Assembly (NCBI RefSeq): GCF_029783845.1
Contig: NZ_LWID01000001.1
Location: 1,720,001-1,784,000, forward strand
Direction: 5' to 3'
Length of the DNA: 64,000 nucleotides
From: Volucribacter amazonae
GTDB taxonomy: Bacteria > Pseudomonadota > Gammaproteobacteria > Enterobacterales > Pasteurellaceae
Both the position numbers and the translations under genes were made by a program. Shown here in pieces: positions 8,638-19,513 of the stretch (position 1 is the first letter of the stretch; every line of letters starts with the position of its first letter). The notes under the pieces are model-generated. The model saw only the letters and a list, made by a program, of their open reading frames with translations. It ran no database searches and was not told where the DNA came from.

Positions 8638-9969
8638 ATGAGAACGACACCCAACATTGGTTTTATTAGTTTAGGTTGCCCTAAAAATTTAGTGGATTCA
8701 GAACGTATTTTAACGGAGTTACGTTCTGATGGTTATAATATTATCCCTCGCTATGAAGATGCGGATTTAGTGATCGTTAATACCTGCGGTTTTATTGATA
8801 GTGCAGTACAGGAATCTTTAGAGGCGATTGGTGAGGCATTACAAGAAAATGGTAAGGTGATTGTTACGGGCTGTTTGGGGGCTAAGGAAGATCAAATTCG
8901 TGAAGTTCACCCTAAAGTGTTAGAGATTACAGGCCCTCATAGCTATGAAGCGGTAATGACCCATGTGCATAAATATGTGCCTAAACCTGCTCATAATCCT
9001 TATGTGAGTTTAGTGCCTAAACAGGGGGTAAAACTCACACCAAAACATTACGCCTACTTAAAAATTTCGGAAGGTTGTGATCATCGCTGTACATTTTGTA
9101 TTATTCCTTCTATGCGTGGGGATTTAGATAGTCGCCCTATTACTCAAGTGCTTGACGAGGCAAAACGTTTAGTGGATTCTGGGGTAAAAGAATTATTAAT
9201 TGTTTCGCAAGATACCTCGGCATATTCCCTTGATCAAAGCAAAGAGCAACAAAACCGTACCGTATTTTGGAATGGTATGCCGATTAAAAATGATTTAATG
9301 ACCCTGTGTAAACAATTAGGTTCATTAGGCATTTGGATTCGTTTGCATTATGTTTACCCTTATCCGCACGTTGATGATCTTATTCCTTTAATGGCAGAAG
9401 GAAAAATATTGCCTTATTTGGATATTCCATTGCAGCACGCTAGCCCTAAAATCCTGAAAGCCATGAAAAGACCGGGCAAAATTGACCGCACTTTGGAGCG
9501 GATCAAGCAATGGCGTGAAATTTGCCCAGAACTGACTTTGCGTTCAACCTTTATTGTGGGATTCCCTGGCGAAACAGAAGAAGATTTTCAATTATTATTA
9601 GATTTTCTTGAGCAAGCACAATTAGATCGTGTGGGTTGCTTTAAATTTAGCCCAGTAGAGGGGGCGGTGGCGACGGATTTACCTGATCAAGTACCAGAAG
9701 AAATCAAAGAACAACGTTATCATCGCTTTATGCAGTTGCAACAACGCATTTCGGCACAACGTTTACAAGCGAAAGTAGGGAAACAATTAGCGGTGATTAT
9801 TGATGATATTGACCAAGACGGGATTATTGGTCGTTCAATGGCGGACGCCCCTGAAATTGACGGCGTGGTGTATGTGGATAATCTTTCTGCTCAACCTGTA
9901 AAAGTCGGCGATATTATTCAAGTTACCATTACGCAAGCCGATGATTATGATTTATGGGGGACTTGTTAA
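8638..9969 (+). CDS. rimO: Ribosomal protein uS12 methylthiotransferase RimO
   Basis: RimO adds a methylthio group to Asp89 of ribosomal protein S12, using radical SAM chemistry. The 443-residue product has the three expected parts. The N-terminal cluster domain reads [18 protein letters not shown], with further cysteines in NTCGF and TGCLG. The radical SAM site reads [19 protein letters not shown]-terminal TRAM domain spans roughly the last 65 residues. I prefer the ATG at 8638 to the upstream in-frame TTG because E. coli RimO aligns from about this point. The gene is monocistronic and contains an uptake word at 9485-9493. Confidence 0.95.
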   Translation: MRTTPNIGFISLGCPKNLVDSERILTELRSDGYNIIPRYEDADLVIVNTCGFIDSAVQESLEAIGEALQENGKVIVTGCLGAKEDQIREVHPKVLEITGPHSYEAVMTHVHKYVPKPAHNPYVSLVPKQGVKLTPKHYAYLKISEGCDHRCTFCIIPSMRGDLDSRPITQVLDEAKRLVDSGVKELLIVSQDTSAYSLDQSKEQQNRTVFWNGMPIKNDLMTLCKQLGSLGIWIRLHYVYPYPHVDDLIPLMAEGKILPYLDIPLQHASPKILKAMKRPGKIDRTLERIKQWREICPELTLRSTFIVGFPGETEEDFQLLLDFLEQAQLDRVGCFKFSPVEGAVATDLPDQVPEEIKEQRYHRFMQLQQRISAQRLQAKVGKQLAVIIDDIDQDGIIGRSMADAPEIDGVVYVDNLSAQPVKVGDIIQVTITQADDYDLWGTC

Positions 9970-9988
9970 GTATTCATCGTGAATTTAC

Positions 9989-10094
9989 TAGAGTCGTTTC
10001 AATTTAAAATGAGACAAGGCGGTACGCCGAAGACAGTACAAGTAGTACGGCGAGGCGTAACAACGCTGTATCATTTTAAAGTGGAACGACTATA
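9989..10094. repeat. Full-length dispersed palindromic repeat, copy 1 (Correia-like)
   Basis: About 106 bases with imperfect terminal inverted ends: TAGAGTCGTTTCAATTTAAA at the left and the complement of TATAGTCGTTCCACTTTAAA at the right. The core reads GACAAGGCGGTACGCCGAAG, then ACAGTACAAGTAGTACGGCG. It lies between rimO and rmuC, about 20 bases after the rimO stop. See the findings for the comparison with the Neisseria Correia element. Confidence 0.85.
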
Positions 10095-10115
10095 ACACAG
10101 AATAAGGAGAATATT

Positions 10116-11726
10116 ATGCTTTCATTTTTCGCTAACCCTTGGCTTATTAGCACAATGATCTTGCTATTATTATGCCTTATTCTGTTGTTTGTTAATGTAA
10201 GGCGTAAGGCTGATAGCCAAGCATTAACACAGGATTTGAATAAAACCGTTACGGAATTTAATCAGTTATTGCAAAAATACGAGGTTTTGACTCAAGCAAA
10301 ACACCAAGTGGATCAAGCCCTCGTTAAAGTGGAAACCCATGGGGAAAATTTGCAATTACGTTTACAAGAACGTGATGATAAAATGCGATACTTAACCCAA
10401 GAACTTGATGAAGAACAACAACGCCATCAGCAAGCTAATGCCCAATTAGCCAGTTTAAAAGAAAATATGGGCATTGCCTCAGCCCAGTTACAACAGTTAA
10501 AACAACAACTGGATTATAGCCAGAGTCAAATTAATCTCAAAGATCAAGAATTATCAAAATTAAATGAAAAACTGACCGCACTTTCCCAACAATTTACCGA
10601 ATTAAAAGCCACATTAGCCCAAAAAGAACAACATTTTGTTGCTCAACAACAGCAATTTGAGCAAAGTAAACAACAATTAAGCCAAGAGTTCCAAAATTTG
10701 GCTAATCGTATTTTAGAAGAAAAAAGCCAGCGTTTTAGTCAAACCAATCAAACGGCATTGGACAATTTATTAAAGCCTTTTCGTGAACAAATTGAAGGAT
10801 TTCAGAAACGGGTTAATGAAATTCATTCTGAAGCCTTAAAAGGTAATGCAGGATTGGAAGCCGAGATTAAAAAAGTGTTGCAAATTGGGTTAAATATGTC
10901 GCAAGAGGCAAATAATCTTACCTTAGCATTAAAAGGACAGAAAAAAACCTTAGGTAATTGGGGCGAAATACAATTAGCCTCTGCCTTGCAACAAGCTGGA
11001 TTAATTGAGGGCGAACATTATCTTGCTCAAGCCCATTTCAAAGATGAACAAGGGAAACATAATTATCCTGATTTTGTACTGACCTTACCTGATAATAAAC
11101 ATTTAATTATTGATAGCAAAATGTCATTAAATGCCTATGAACGTGCGGTAAGTGCCGAGCAAGAGGGAGAGCAAGAAACATACTTACAAGAACATATTAA
11201 AGCCATTAAACAGCATATTGAGGATCTCTCACGCAAGGATTATAGTAATTTAATTGGTGTGCGTAGCCCAAATTTTGTGTTGATGTTTATTGGCATTGAA
11301 CCTGCTTATATTGAGGCATTGAAACAGGATAAAAGTCTGTTTAATTATGGTTATGAACGCAATGTTATTTTAGTTTCCCATACCACTTTAATGCCGATTT
11401 TGCGTACCGTTGCCAATTTATGGCGAATTGAACGAGGTAATAATGAAGCCAAAGAAATCAGCGAAAAAGCAGGCGAAATTTATAATCAAATATGCTTAGT
11501 GGCAGAACGCTTACTAAAATTAGGTAATAGTTTATCTACGGTAAGTGGGCATTATAATAGTACGGTAACTGCATTAGTCGGACAACAAGGCTTAATCGGT
11601 AAAGTAGAACGTTTTAAAGCCCTTTCGGCTAAAGCCAATAAAACTATGCCAAACCTTGATGTGTTACATAATGATCTTGATTTGGAAAAGTTAAGCCTTT
11701 ATCAGGAGAATGAGGAAAAACCTTAG
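10116..11726 (+). CDS. rmuC: DNA recombination protein RmuC
   Basis: The 536-residue protein has an N-terminal membrane helix (about residues 8-27) and a long Gln-rich coiled coil (about 35-200). The RmuC domain that follows (about 270-480) includes KKTLGNWGEIQLASALQQAG, PDFVLTLPDNKHLIIDSKMS and FVLMFIGIEPAYIEA. The domain is related to restriction-endonuclease folds; RmuC limits inversions at short inverted repeats. The start is set by AAGGAG 8 bases upstream. The segment before the gene is a full repeat copy, so its promoter may lie in or be affected by that element. An uptake word is at 10575-10583. Confidence 0.92.
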   Translation: MLSFFANPWLISTMILLLLCLILLFVNVRRKADSQALTQDLNKTVTEFNQLLQKYEVLTQAKHQVDQALVKVETHGENLQLRLQERDDKMRYLTQELDEEQQRHQQANAQLASLKENMGIASAQLQQLKQQLDYSQSQINLKDQELSKLNEKLTALSQQFTELKATLAQKEQHFVAQQQQFEQSKQQLSQEFQNLANRILEEKSQRFSQTNQTALDNLLKPFREQIEGFQKRVNEIHSEALKGNAGLEAEIKKVLQIGLNMSQEANNLTLALKGQKKTLGNWGEIQLASALQQAGLIEGEHYLAQAHFKDEQGKHNYPDFVLTLPDNKHLIIDSKMSLNAYERAVSAEQEGEQETYLQEHIKAIKQHIEDLSRKDYSNLIGVRSPNFVLMFIGIEPAYIEALKQDKSLFNYGYERNVILVSHTTLMPILRTVANLWRIERGNNEAKEISEKAGEIYNQICLVAERLLKLGNSLSTVSGHYNSTVTALVGQQGLIGKVERFKALSAKANKTMPNLDVLHNDLDLEKLSLYQENEEKP

Positions 11727-11734
11727 ATACTAAG

Positions 11735-11765
11735 TTGTGCCACTTTAAAATAAGACGAACTACAG
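11735..11765. repeat. Truncated dispersed repeat, copy 2
   Basis: TTGTGCCACTTTAAAATAAG followed by GACGAACTACA looks like the left end of the element joined directly to a remnant of the right end, with the core deleted. It fills the short gap between convergent rmuC and holB. Confidence 0.6.
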
Positions 11766-11769
11766 GCTA

Positions 11770-12768
11770 CTATTTCAAGATATTTTCTTTTGCCAATAAT
11801 AATCCACTCAATCCATCAATTAGTATTAACTCTTGATTAACGCCATTAATATTTTTCAAATCAGACCGCACTTTTTGTAGGGTTTGATTGGCGTTAAGCA
11901 AGGTTTGCAGGTTATTTTGTTGAGCAAATTGAATGATTGCTCGTTGGAAATCAGTGCAAATCCAATGATGTTGAATATTGAGTTTAGCTTTTAGGCTATC
12001 CATTAAGAAAGCAATTAGCCAATCTAATTGTTGGAAAATCAGCTCGGTTTTGAAATAAGGCAAAATTTGCAGAATGTCATCACGTTGATAAAAACGCCAA
12101 AATTGACGAATTAATTCATTACGCTCCTTAAGCCAATCTTGTTGTAAGCAGGTTAAAGCAGCAAGAGGGCGGTTATAGGTAATTCTTAATGCCGTTTGTA
12201 AGGTGGATAGATCATATTCATTGTGGTTTTGTTGGAGTTGTTGTTGTAACCAATGGTGTGCTTGTTGTTCAGTGGGATTATGGATTAACCAAGTTTGACA
12301 ACGGCTATAAATGGTTGCTAATAAAGGGGAAGATAAATCCGTTTGTAATAAAAAATAGGTTTGTGGACGAGGTTCTTCTAAGGTCTTTAAAAGTGCGTTT
12401 GCTGCCGCTTCAGTAAGGCGATGAGCATCTTGTAAATAGACGACTTTATTGCCATTTTGTTGAGCATGTTGATTTAATTTTTCACTCAGTTCCCGAATTT
12501 GTTCAATACTAATATCTTTGTTTTCAATAGGATAGATATGGTAATAATCGGGGTGATTACCCGCTTTAAAGAGTTGACAGGCGTGGCAATGTTGGCAAGG
12601 TTTTTGTGGTTCTTGGCAAATTAACCAAGCTGATACTTGTTGGATTAATGTCGCAACACCAATATCGGGTTCAGCTTTAAACAATAGGGCATGATGTCCA
12701 TAACCTTGCTGAAAGGCTTGGCTAATTTCTTGATAATAAGGCTCAAGCCAAGGGTATAAGTTGTTCAT
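11770..12768 (-). CDS. holB: DNA polymerase III subunit delta'
   Basis: The delta' subunit is the structural member of the clamp-loader complex that opens the beta clamp. The 332-residue product has the family's degenerate P-loop ([13 protein letters not shown]), a zinc-binding cluster ([10 protein letters not shown]), and the sensor regions [20 protein letters not shown] and KTLEEPRP. Its start overlaps the 3' end of tmk by 26 bases, so the two are translationally coupled. It is the last gene of the minus-strand mltG-tmk-holB operon, an order shared with E. coli. An uptake word occurs at 11865-11873. Confidence 0.95.
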   Translation of the reverse strand: MNNLYPWLEPYYQEISQAFQQGYGHHALLFKAEPDIGVATLIQQVSAWLICQEPQKPCQHCHACQLFKAGNHPDYYHIYPIENKDISIEQIRELSEKLNQHAQQNGNKVVYLQDAHRLTEAAANALLKTLEEPRPQTYFLLQTDLSSPLLATIYSRCQTWLIHNPTEQQAHHWLQQQLQQNHNEYDLSTLQTALRITYNRPLAALTCLQQDWLKERNELIRQFWRFYQRDDILQILPYFKTELIFQQLDWLIAFLMDSLKAKLNIQHHWICTDFQRAIIQFAQQNNLQTLLNANQTLQKVRSDLKNINGVNQELILIDGLSGLLLAKENILK

Positions 12769-13387
12769 TTATAATCCAATGTCGTATTTGTTGTTGAATA
12801 TCGGCACGCACTTTTTCTAAGGGTTGTTCTGCATTGATAATCAAGGCTTTTGGATCTTGTTGCACTAATTGTAAATAACGGCTACGTGTGCGTTGAAAAA
12901 AGTCTAATTGTTGTTGTTCAATGCGATCTAATTTTCCTCTTGTTCTGGCTCGAGCAAGTCCAATAGCGGGATCGATATCTAAGTAAAGGGTAAGATCAGG
13001 TTGAAAATCTGCTAGGATAGCTTGTTTTAAATTTGCCAATAATTGCTGATCTAATTGTCGTCCTCCGCCTTGATAAGCCTGTGAGGATAAATCATGACGA
13101 TCACCAATGACCCATTTGCCCGCTAAAAGTGCAGGTTTAATGACATTTTCTACTAACTGAATACGGGCAGCATAGAGCATTAATAATTCTGCTTTATCGC
13201 TAACAGGTTCTTCTACTTCGTGTTTAATCAGATGACGCAATTTTTCCGCAAGGGGAGTGCCACCGGGTTCACGTGTAAACACTAAATCTTTGATACCATA
13301 TTCCGCTAATACATCAACAATGGCTTGTTGTGCGGTGGTTTTGCCAGCCCCTTCAAGCCCTTCTAAAACAATAAATTTTCCTTTCAT
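12743..13387 (-). CDS. tmk: Thymidylate kinase
   Basis: This enzyme phosphorylates dTMP to dTDP with ATP, the last specific step of dTTP synthesis. The 214-residue protein carries the P-loop [17 protein letters not shown], the substrate motifs [15 protein letters not shown] and [18 protein letters not shown], and a lid with [11 protein letters not shown]. Its ATG overlaps the mltG stop by four bases (ATGA), and its own 3' end overlaps holB, forming a tightly coupled operon. Confidence 0.96.
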   Translation of the reverse strand: MKGKFIVLEGLEGAGKTTAQQAIVDVLAEYGIKDLVFTREPGGTPLAEKLRHLIKHEVEEPVSDKAELLMLYAARIQLVENVIKPALLAGKWVIGDRHDLSSQAYQGGGRQLDQQLLANLKQAILADFQPDLTLYLDIDPAIGLARARTRGKLDRIEQQQLDFFQRTRSRYLQLVQQDPKALIINAEQPLEKVRADIQQQIRHWIINEQLIPLA

Positions 13388-14436
13388 TTTTGATAATTCT
13401 CTCGATACCAGCGTAAATATTGTTGTACTGCACGATTATGTTCCGCTAAGGTTTTACTAAACTTATGCCCCCCTGAGCCGTCAGCCACAAAGTAGAGAAA
13501 ATCGGTTTTGTCTGGATTGGCCGCTGCCATAATGGATTTTTCACTTGGCATTGCAATAGGCGTAGGGGGTAAGCCGTCAATGACATAGGTATTATAAGGG
13601 GTGGCTTGTTGGAGATCTTTACGGCGAATATTGCCTTGATATGTGTCGCCCATACCATAAATAACGGTGGGATCGGTTTGTAAACGCATATTGCGTTTTA
13701 ACCGATTAACAAAGACCGAGGCTACTTTACCCCGTTCGCTGTCTATGGCGGTTTCTTTCTCAATAATAGAGGCAAGAATTAATAATTCATAGGGATTCCC
13801 CAAGGGCAGATCCTTATCACGTTGTTGCCAAGCCTGATCTAGTAGCTTAATAGTGCGAGCTGAAGCACGTTTTAATAAGGATAAATCGCTGGAATAAGGC
13901 GTGTAATGATAAGTATCTGGGTAAATCCAGCCTTCTAAACTTTGCCATTTATACGCATTTTTAGCATAACTAGGAATTGCTAATAATTGCATAATTTCAT
14001 CAATGCTTTTTTCCGATAATTGCTTGGTCAAATAGGGGGATTTGGCTAAACTTTGTTGAATTTGTTTAAAGGTTTCGCCATCAGTAAAACGAATGGCTAA
14101 TTGTGCTTCTTTGCCGCTATTGAATAACTGCAATAAATCGTGCAGATTTTTGACCGCACTTATATCGTAAGTACCTGCTTTAATTTGAGCGTATTCTGGT
14201 TTGATCTTTAATAAAATGGGTAGCCAGTTTGGTTGAGAAATTAACCCTGCTTGATGAAGTTGTTGGGTTAATTGTTGGCTATTTGTACCACGTGTAACCG
14301 TAAAATAATGCGGATTGTCTTGCTGTGCTTGAGGAATAGGGGCATAGAGCATTTGCTCAAGTTGATGCCAAGCATAAACCGCACTTGCCACGCCGAATAA
14401 AAAAAGAATGAATAAGCAACCAAGCAATTTTTTCAT
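13384..14436 (-). CDS. mltG: Endolytic murein transglycosylase MltG
   Basis: MltG (YceG) cuts nascent glycan strands and helps set their length. The 350-residue protein has one N-terminal membrane anchor (about residues 3-22), a LysM-like periplasmic region with [15 protein letters not shown], and the catalytic segment [12 protein letters not shown], where the second Glu matches the family's active site. [14 protein letters not shown] and [20 protein letters not shown] are also family signatures. It is the first gene of the operon with tmk and holB. An uptake word is at 14153-14161. Confidence 0.95.
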   Translation of the reverse strand: MKKLLGCLFILFLFGVASAVYAWHQLEQMLYAPIPQAQQDNPHYFTVTRGTNSQQLTQQLHQAGLISQPNWLPILLKIKPEYAQIKAGTYDISAVKNLHDLLQLFNSGKEAQLAIRFTDGETFKQIQQSLAKSPYLTKQLSEKSIDEIMQLLAIPSYAKNAYKWQSLEGWIYPDTYHYTPYSSDLSLLKRASARTIKLLDQAWQQRDKDLPLGNPYELLILASIIEKETAIDSERGKVASVFVNRLKRNMRLQTDPTVIYGMGDTYQGNIRRKDLQQATPYNTYVIDGLPPTPIAMPSEKSIMAAANPDKTDFLYFVADGSGGHKFSKTLAEHNRAVQQYLRWYRENYQK

Positions 14437-14538
14437 AGCAATATTTCGTTAGGATTAGTCAAATAGCCAAAATAGCAATAGAGTGTAACATATCGCCATT
14501 GCTATTAAAATGGCGATAGGCGATAAGATTACTGTTTA

Positions 14539-15645
14539 TTATTTTACTTCACGAAACATAATTTCACTTGGAATAACTGAACCTTGCCAATACAGCTCAG
14601 TTGCCACTTGCTCAGCCAGTTGCATAAATGCCTGACTGATTTCGTGTTGTGGATCAGCAAGCACAGTGGGTATGCCCTGATCAAGATCTTCACGCAAGCG
14701 AATATGTAACGGCAGTTTACCCAAGATTTTAACTTGATATTTTTGTTCAAGTTTTTCTGCCCCACCTGTACCAAAAATAGTTTCCTGGTGTCCACAATGG
14801 CTACAAATATGTACCGACATATTTTCCACTACGCCCAACACTGGAACAGACACTTTCTGGAACATTGCAATCCCTTTGATTGCATCAAGCAAAGCAATAT
14901 CCTGCGGTGTGGTAACCACGATTACCCCAGTAACAGGAATTTGTTGAGAAAGCGTGAGCTGAATATCGCCAGTACCGGGTGGCATATCAATTACCAAATA
15001 ATCTAAATCAGGCCATAATGTTTCATTAAGTAATTGACTTAACGCACTGCTTGCCATTGGACCACGCCAAATGGTGGCGTTATCTGGTTCCATTAAGTAA
15101 CCAATAGAATTAGAGAAAAGCCCTTGGGTTTCAATCGGAATAATATGTTGATTATCTGGCGAGGTTGGGCGTTGATCTGTTGCACCAAGCATATGAGGGA
15201 TAGAAGGACCATAAATATCTGCATCAAGAATGCCTACTCTTGCCCCTTGGGCTTTCAAAGCAAGGGCGAGGTTGACGCTAACACTTGATTTACCAACCCC
15301 ACCTTTGCCAGAACTTACCGCAATAATATTTTTTACCCCTTTTACCGCAGGGTGATTATTGGCTCGTTTTAAGGTTGCAATTTGATAATTAGCTTGCCAC
15401 TTAATTTGTGAACAACCACTTACTTGTTGTAATGCAGGGGTAAGTTGTTGTTTTAACTGTGCAAAGCCACTATTCCAAGCAAAGGGCAGTAATAACTCAA
15501 TGCGTAATGTTTCGCCACCTTTTTCAATTTTTTTTATGGCATTGAGGCTAACTAAATCTTTTTGTAAGCTAGGGTGAGAAAATTGTTTAAATAAATCTAA
15601 AATATCCGCTTGTTGTGTCGTAAGGTTATCAGTAAATATTGGCAT
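14539..15645 (-). CDS. mrp: Iron-sulfur cluster carrier ATPase Mrp/ApbC
   Basis: The 368-residue protein has an N-terminal MIP18-like domain (about residues 10-90) and a ParA/MinD-type ATPase domain with the deviant Walker A VSSGKGGVGKSSVSVNLALA. A C-terminal CSHC pair binds a bridging [4Fe-4S] cluster. It delivers Fe-S clusters to apo-proteins in the cytoplasm. It is divergent from metG, the same pairing seen in E. coli. Confidence 0.94.
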   Translation of the reverse strand: MPIFTDNLTTQQADILDLFKQFSHPSLQKDLVSLNAIKKIEKGGETLRIELLLPFAWNSGFAQLKQQLTPALQQVSGCSQIKWQANYQIATLKRANNHPAVKGVKNIIAVSSGKGGVGKSSVSVNLALALKAQGARVGILDADIYGPSIPHMLGATDQRPTSPDNQHIIPIETQGLFSNSIGYLMEPDNATIWRGPMASSALSQLLNETLWPDLDYLVIDMPPGTGDIQLTLSQQIPVTGVIVVTTPQDIALLDAIKGIAMFQKVSVPVLGVVENMSVHICSHCGHQETIFGTGGAEKLEQKYQVKILGKLPLHIRLREDLDQGIPTVLADPQHEISQAFMQLAEQVATELYWQGSVIPSEIMFREVK

Positions 15646-15699
15646 ATTCTGTCCTATTTTTGTCGCTAATTAAATAGCCAAGTTTATTATTACTCAAAA

Positions 15700-15771
15700 T
15701 ATAGCCGTTCCACTTTAAAATAATACAGTGCTGGTACGCTTCGCCGTACCGTCTTAAATTGAAACGACTAC
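15700..15771. repeat. Dispersed palindromic repeat, copy 3 (internally shortened)
   Basis: Both ends are present (TATAGCCGTTCCACTTTAAA ... TTAAATTGAAACGACTACA), but the middle is shortened to about 30 bases: ACAGTGCTGGTACGCTTCGC followed by CGTACCG. It sits in the mrp/metG divergent region and so could contribute to promoter structure on either side. Confidence 0.75.
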
Positions 15772-15900
15772 AAGCCTCAATATAATAACCATAAATACCG
15801 CTCTGTTAAATACCAAACAGCGGTTAAACTGGAAAAAATGGCTTGATTAAGGTAACATTAAGCCAATTTTTTGCGTATAGAAAGTTAGGAAATCAAGATA

Positions 15901-17946
15901 ATGTCAACACCTCGTCATATTTTAGTTACTTGTGCTTTGCCTTATGCTAATGGGCCAATTCATTTAGGGCATATGCTTGAGCATATCCAAGCTGATATTT
16001 GGGTACGTTTCCAGCGTATGCGAGGGCATCATATTTATTTTGTTTGTGCTGATGATGCTCATGGCACACCAATTATGTTAAAAGCCGACCAAATGGGCGT
16101 TAGCCCTGAGCAACTTATTGCTCAAGTACAACAACAACATATTGCGGACTTTAACGGTTTTAATATTAGTTTTGATAATTATCATTCCACCCACAGTGAA
16201 GAAAATCGTCAATTATCGGAACAAATTTATCATTGTTTAAATCAAAACGGCTTTATTAAATCTCGTACGATCTCACAATTATTTGATCCCGAAAAACAAA
16301 TGTTTTTGCCAGATCGTTTTGTGAAAGGAACTTGCCCAAAATGTAAAGCACAGGATCAATATGGCGATAATTGTGAGGTTTGTTCAGCTACTTACAGCCC
16401 CACAGAATTAATTAATCCACGCTCAGCTATTTCTGGTGCGACACCGATAATTAAAGAATCGGTACATTTCTTTTTTGACTTACCTGCCTTTGAAGCTATG
16501 TTAAAACAATGGAATCGTTCTGGTGCATTACAAACCGAAGTGGCAAATAAAATGCAAGAATGGTTTGAGGCAGGGCTACAACAATGGGATATTTCTCGTG
16601 ATGCCCCTTATTTTGGCTTTGAAATTCCGGGGCAAACTGGCAAATATTTTTATGTTTGGCTTGATGCCCCTATTGGCTATATGGCGTCCTTTAAAAATCT
16701 TTGCTTGAAAAAGGGCGGTATTGATTTTGATCGTTTTTGGCAGAAAGAAAGCGATACCGAACTTTATCATTTTATTGGTAAAGATATTATGTATTTCCAT
16801 AGCCTATTCTGGCCTGCAATGCTTGAAGGGGCAGGCTTACGTAAACCAACCAATATTTTTGTGCATGGTTATGTTACGGTTAATGGCGAAAAAATGTCTA
16901 AATCAAGAGGTACGTTTATCCAAGCCTCAACTTATTTGAAGCATTTAGATCCTGAATGTTTACGCTATTATTATGCCGCTAAATTAAGTCATCGTATAGA
17001 CGATCTTGACTTGAATTTAGAGGATTTTGTACAACGTGTTAATACGGATTTAGTGAATAAATTAGTCAACCTTGCCTCTCGTAATGCTGGTTTTATTCAT
17101 AAACGCTTTAACGGTAAATTAGCTGCGACACTAGATAGTCAAGCCTTATTTGACGAATTTATTGCACAATCAGAACATATTGCTCAATATTATGAAAATC
17201 GTGAATTTGCTAAGGCAATTCGAGAAATTATGGCTCTGACCGATAAAGCTAACAAGTATATTGATGATAAAGCCCCTTGGGTGATAGCGAAAGATCCTGA
17301 AAAAGAGCAAGAATTGCATCAAGTATGTTCCATGGGAATTCAGTTATTCCGTATTTTAGTGGGCTATTTAAAACCTGTATTACCACAGCTTGTCGCACGT
17401 TCAGAAGCATTCTTAAATACGGAATTAATGTGGCATAACTTGGCACAACCTTTACTTGATCATCATATTGAACCATTTAAAGCCTTATTCTCAAGAGTAG
17501 AGATGAAACAAATTGAAGCAATGATTGAAGCCGCAAAACAAGAAAATGCCGCACATACGCCAGTCTCTGAACAAAGTGCGGTGCAAAATTCACAAGAATT
17601 TGAACCAATTAGCCCTCAAATTAGCATTGAGGATTTTGCGAAATTAGATTTGCGTATTGGTAAAGTGCTTAGCTGTGAAGCAGTGCCTGAATCTAAAAAA
17701 CTTCTGAAATTCCAAATTGATTTAGGTAATGAAACACGACAAATTTTTTCAGGAATCAAATCCGCCTACGATCAGCCTGAACTGCTAGTGGGACGCTTTG
17801 TGGTAGTGGTGGCAAATTTAGCCCCTCGCAAAATGAAATTTGGCGTATCAGAAGGTATGATCCTAACGGGCGCAAGTGCCGATGATAAAGTATTAGCACT
17901 ACTCTCCGCTGACAAACACGCCTTAGCGGGTATGAAAGTTAGTTAA
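15901..17946 (+). CDS. metG: Methionyl-tRNA synthetase
   Basis: A class I synthetase of 681 residues. The HIGH-type motif (PIHLGHM, about residues 20-26) opens the Rossmann fold. A zinc knuckle with two CxxC pairs (CPKC ... CEVC) lies at about 145-161. KMSKSRGTF marks the ATP site, and the anticodon-binding helices follow. The C-terminal tRNA-binding/dimerisation OB domain (about 575-681) includes [20 protein letters not shown]. The length and full domain set match the E. coli enzyme. An uptake word at 17574-17582 falls in the variable linker before the OB domain, which suggests the linker tolerates it. Confidence 0.97.
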   Translation: MSTPRHILVTCALPYANGPIHLGHMLEHIQADIWVRFQRMRGHHIYFVCADDAHGTPIMLKADQMGVSPEQLIAQVQQQHIADFNGFNISFDNYHSTHSEENRQLSEQIYHCLNQNGFIKSRTISQLFDPEKQMFLPDRFVKGTCPKCKAQDQYGDNCEVCSATYSPTELINPRSAISGATPIIKESVHFFFDLPAFEAMLKQWNRSGALQTEVANKMQEWFEAGLQQWDISRDAPYFGFEIPGQTGKYFYVWLDAPIGYMASFKNLCLKKGGIDFDRFWQKESDTELYHFIGKDIMYFHSLFWPAMLEGAGLRKPTNIFVHGYVTVNGEKMSKSRGTFIQASTYLKHLDPECLRYYYAAKLSHRIDDLDLNLEDFVQRVNTDLVNKLVNLASRNAGFIHKRFNGKLAATLDSQALFDEFIAQSEHIAQYYENREFAKAIREIMALTDKANKYIDDKAPWVIAKDPEKEQELHQVCSMGIQLFRILVGYLKPVLPQLVARSEAFLNTELMWHNLAQPLLDHHIEPFKALFSRVEMKQIEAMIEAAKQENAAHTPVSEQSAVQNSQEFEPISPQISIEDFAKLDLRIGKVLSCEAVPESKKLLKFQIDLGNETRQIFSGIKSAYDQPELLVGRFVVVVANLAPRKMKFGVSEGMILTGASADDKVLALLSADKHALAGMKVS

Positions 17947-17950
17947 AATT

Positions 17951-17990
17951 AAAATAAGGCACAATCAAGCATCATTATCTTGATTGTGCC
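17951..17990. repeat. Hairpin after metG, left copy of a 39-base direct repeat
   Basis: GGCACAATCAAG and CTTGATTGTGCC form a perfect 12-bp stem around a 9-base loop. The same 39 bases, starting AAAATAAGGC, recur at 21409-21447. There is no T run, so it is at most a weak terminator, but its position 4 bases past the metG stop fits an mRNA 3' end. Confidence 0.7.
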
Positions 17991-17994
17991 AAAA

Positions 17995-18101
17995 TATAGT
18001 CGTCCCTCTTTAATATAATACAGCGTAGGCACGTCTCGCTGGACTCGTTGTACTTTATTCGGCGTACCGCCTTGTCTTATTTTAAATTTAAAATCACTAT
18101 A
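17995..18101. repeat. Dispersed palindromic repeat, copy 4
   Basis: A full-length but diverged copy of about 107 bases, from TATAGTCGTCCCTCTTTAA to AAATCACTATA. The core reads ACGTCTCGCTGGACTCGTTG, then TACTTTATTCGGCGTACCGC. It follows the metG hairpin directly and lies upstream of the first Sel1 gene. Confidence 0.8.
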
Positions 18102-18215
18102 ATTTTAATTGGTTTTATTTCCCTCTTATCATATCTTATAACTTATAAATAGAAACGTTTTCTTGACCTATCAAAGAAAAATGAAATGATGGACTAACCA
18201 CTAACAGGAGATTTA

Positions 18216-19382
18216 ATGAAAAAGCGTGAATTATTAGCAAATGATTTAACAAAACAGTTAAATTATATTGTTCTCATTATTGCAGTTATTTTATTTAATG
18301 TTATTACCATAAAGGCTAATGCAAATGATATTGAACAATTACAACAACAGGCAGATCAAGGAGATGCAGTGGCACAATATCATTTAGGGATAATCTATGC
18401 TAGAGGGCAAGGAGTAAAACAAGATTACCTCAAAGCAAAAAAATATTGGCAAAAAGCAGCACAACAAGGGGATATTGATGCTTTGTATAATTTAGGCGTG
18501 ATGTACGATAGAGGACATGGTGTTAAGCAAGATTTTTCCACAGCAGTTGAATACTGGGAGCAAGCAGCCAAACAGGGCAATGTTTCTGCTCAGTTTAATT
18601 TAGGCAATATGTATTCGGCTGGGCGTGGAGTAAATCAAAATTATGAGAAAGCTGTAGAATATTGGCAGCAGGCGGCTCAACAGGGCAATATCTTTGCTCA
18701 AAATAATTTAGGTAATATTTATTTTCAGGGTAAAAATATCAAACAAAATAATGATAAAGCAATACAATATTGGCAATTGGCTGCAGAGCAGGGGCATATC
18801 AATGCACTTTATAATTTAGGTGCGATGTATGCAAATGGACGAGTGGTAAAGCAAGATTATATAAAAGCGGTAGAATATTATGAGCAAGCGGCTCAACGAG
18901 GTTATGCTGAAGCACAATTTAATTTAGGAGCGATGTACTTTCAAGGACAAGGTGTAAAGCAAGATTACCAGAAAGCCATAGAATATTGGCTACAGGCTGC
19001 AGAACAAGGTATGGCAAAAGCACAACATAACATAGGGTTAATCTATGACGAAGGGAAAATAGTAGAACAAGATTACACTAAAGCGATAATATGGTATCAA
19101 AAGGCGGCGAGTCAAGGTAATTTATCAGCTAAAAATAATTTAGGTATAATGTATGAGTATGGAAGAGGTGTAAAACAAGATTATCAAAAAGCGATAGAAT
19201 ATTTTGAACAAGCCGCTCAACAAGGAGATATGCAAGCAAATAATAATTTAGCAATGATGTACGTTAAGGGAAAAGGGGTTAACAAAGATATTTATCAGGC
19301 TCAAAATTTATTTAAAAAGTCTTGTGATAATGGTAATCAACAAGGCTGTGATAAATATAGAGAATTAAAAAGCAATAATTAG
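18216..19382 (+). CDS. Secreted Sel1-repeat protein (9 repeats)
   Basis: The 388-residue protein has an N-terminal hydrophobic segment (about residues 18-34) ending in IKANA, probably a signal peptide or anchor. Nine Sel1-type repeats of exactly 36 residues follow (about 51-374), with consensus AQxNLGxMYxxGxGVKQDY then AxxYWxQAAxQG. A short tail contains two cysteines (KKSC ... GCDKY) likely to form a disulfide. Such helical-hairpin solenoids mediate protein-protein contacts, often with the cell envelope or host. The partner is unknown. AGGAG precedes the start by 6 bases. It is the first of two related genes in tandem. Confidence 0.85.
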   Translation: MKKRELLANDLTKQLNYIVLIIAVILFNVITIKANANDIEQLQQQADQGDAVAQYHLGIIYARGQGVKQDYLKAKKYWQKAAQQGDIDALYNLGVMYDRGHGVKQDFSTAVEYWEQAAKQGNVSAQFNLGNMYSAGRGVNQNYEKAVEYWQQAAQQGNIFAQNNLGNIYFQGKNIKQNNDKAIQYWQLAAEQGHINALYNLGAMYANGRVVKQDYIKAVEYYEQAAQRGYAEAQFNLGAMYFQGQGVKQDYQKAIEYWLQAAEQGMAKAQHNIGLIYDEGKIVEQDYTKAIIWYQKAASQGNLSAKNNLGIMYEYGRGVKQDYQKAIEYFEQAAQQGDMQANNNLAMMYVKGKGVNKDIYQAQNLFKKSCDNGNQQGCDKYRELKSNN

Positions 19383-19513
19383 TTTTTTATAAAAAATTTC
19401 ATAACTTATTCAATATCAGTTATTAGAAATAAATATTTTTACGTTTTCCTTTTAAATAAAGTTTATTATTCTATTAAGGATTAACTATAAGATATGTTTA
19501 TCTAGAGGTTATT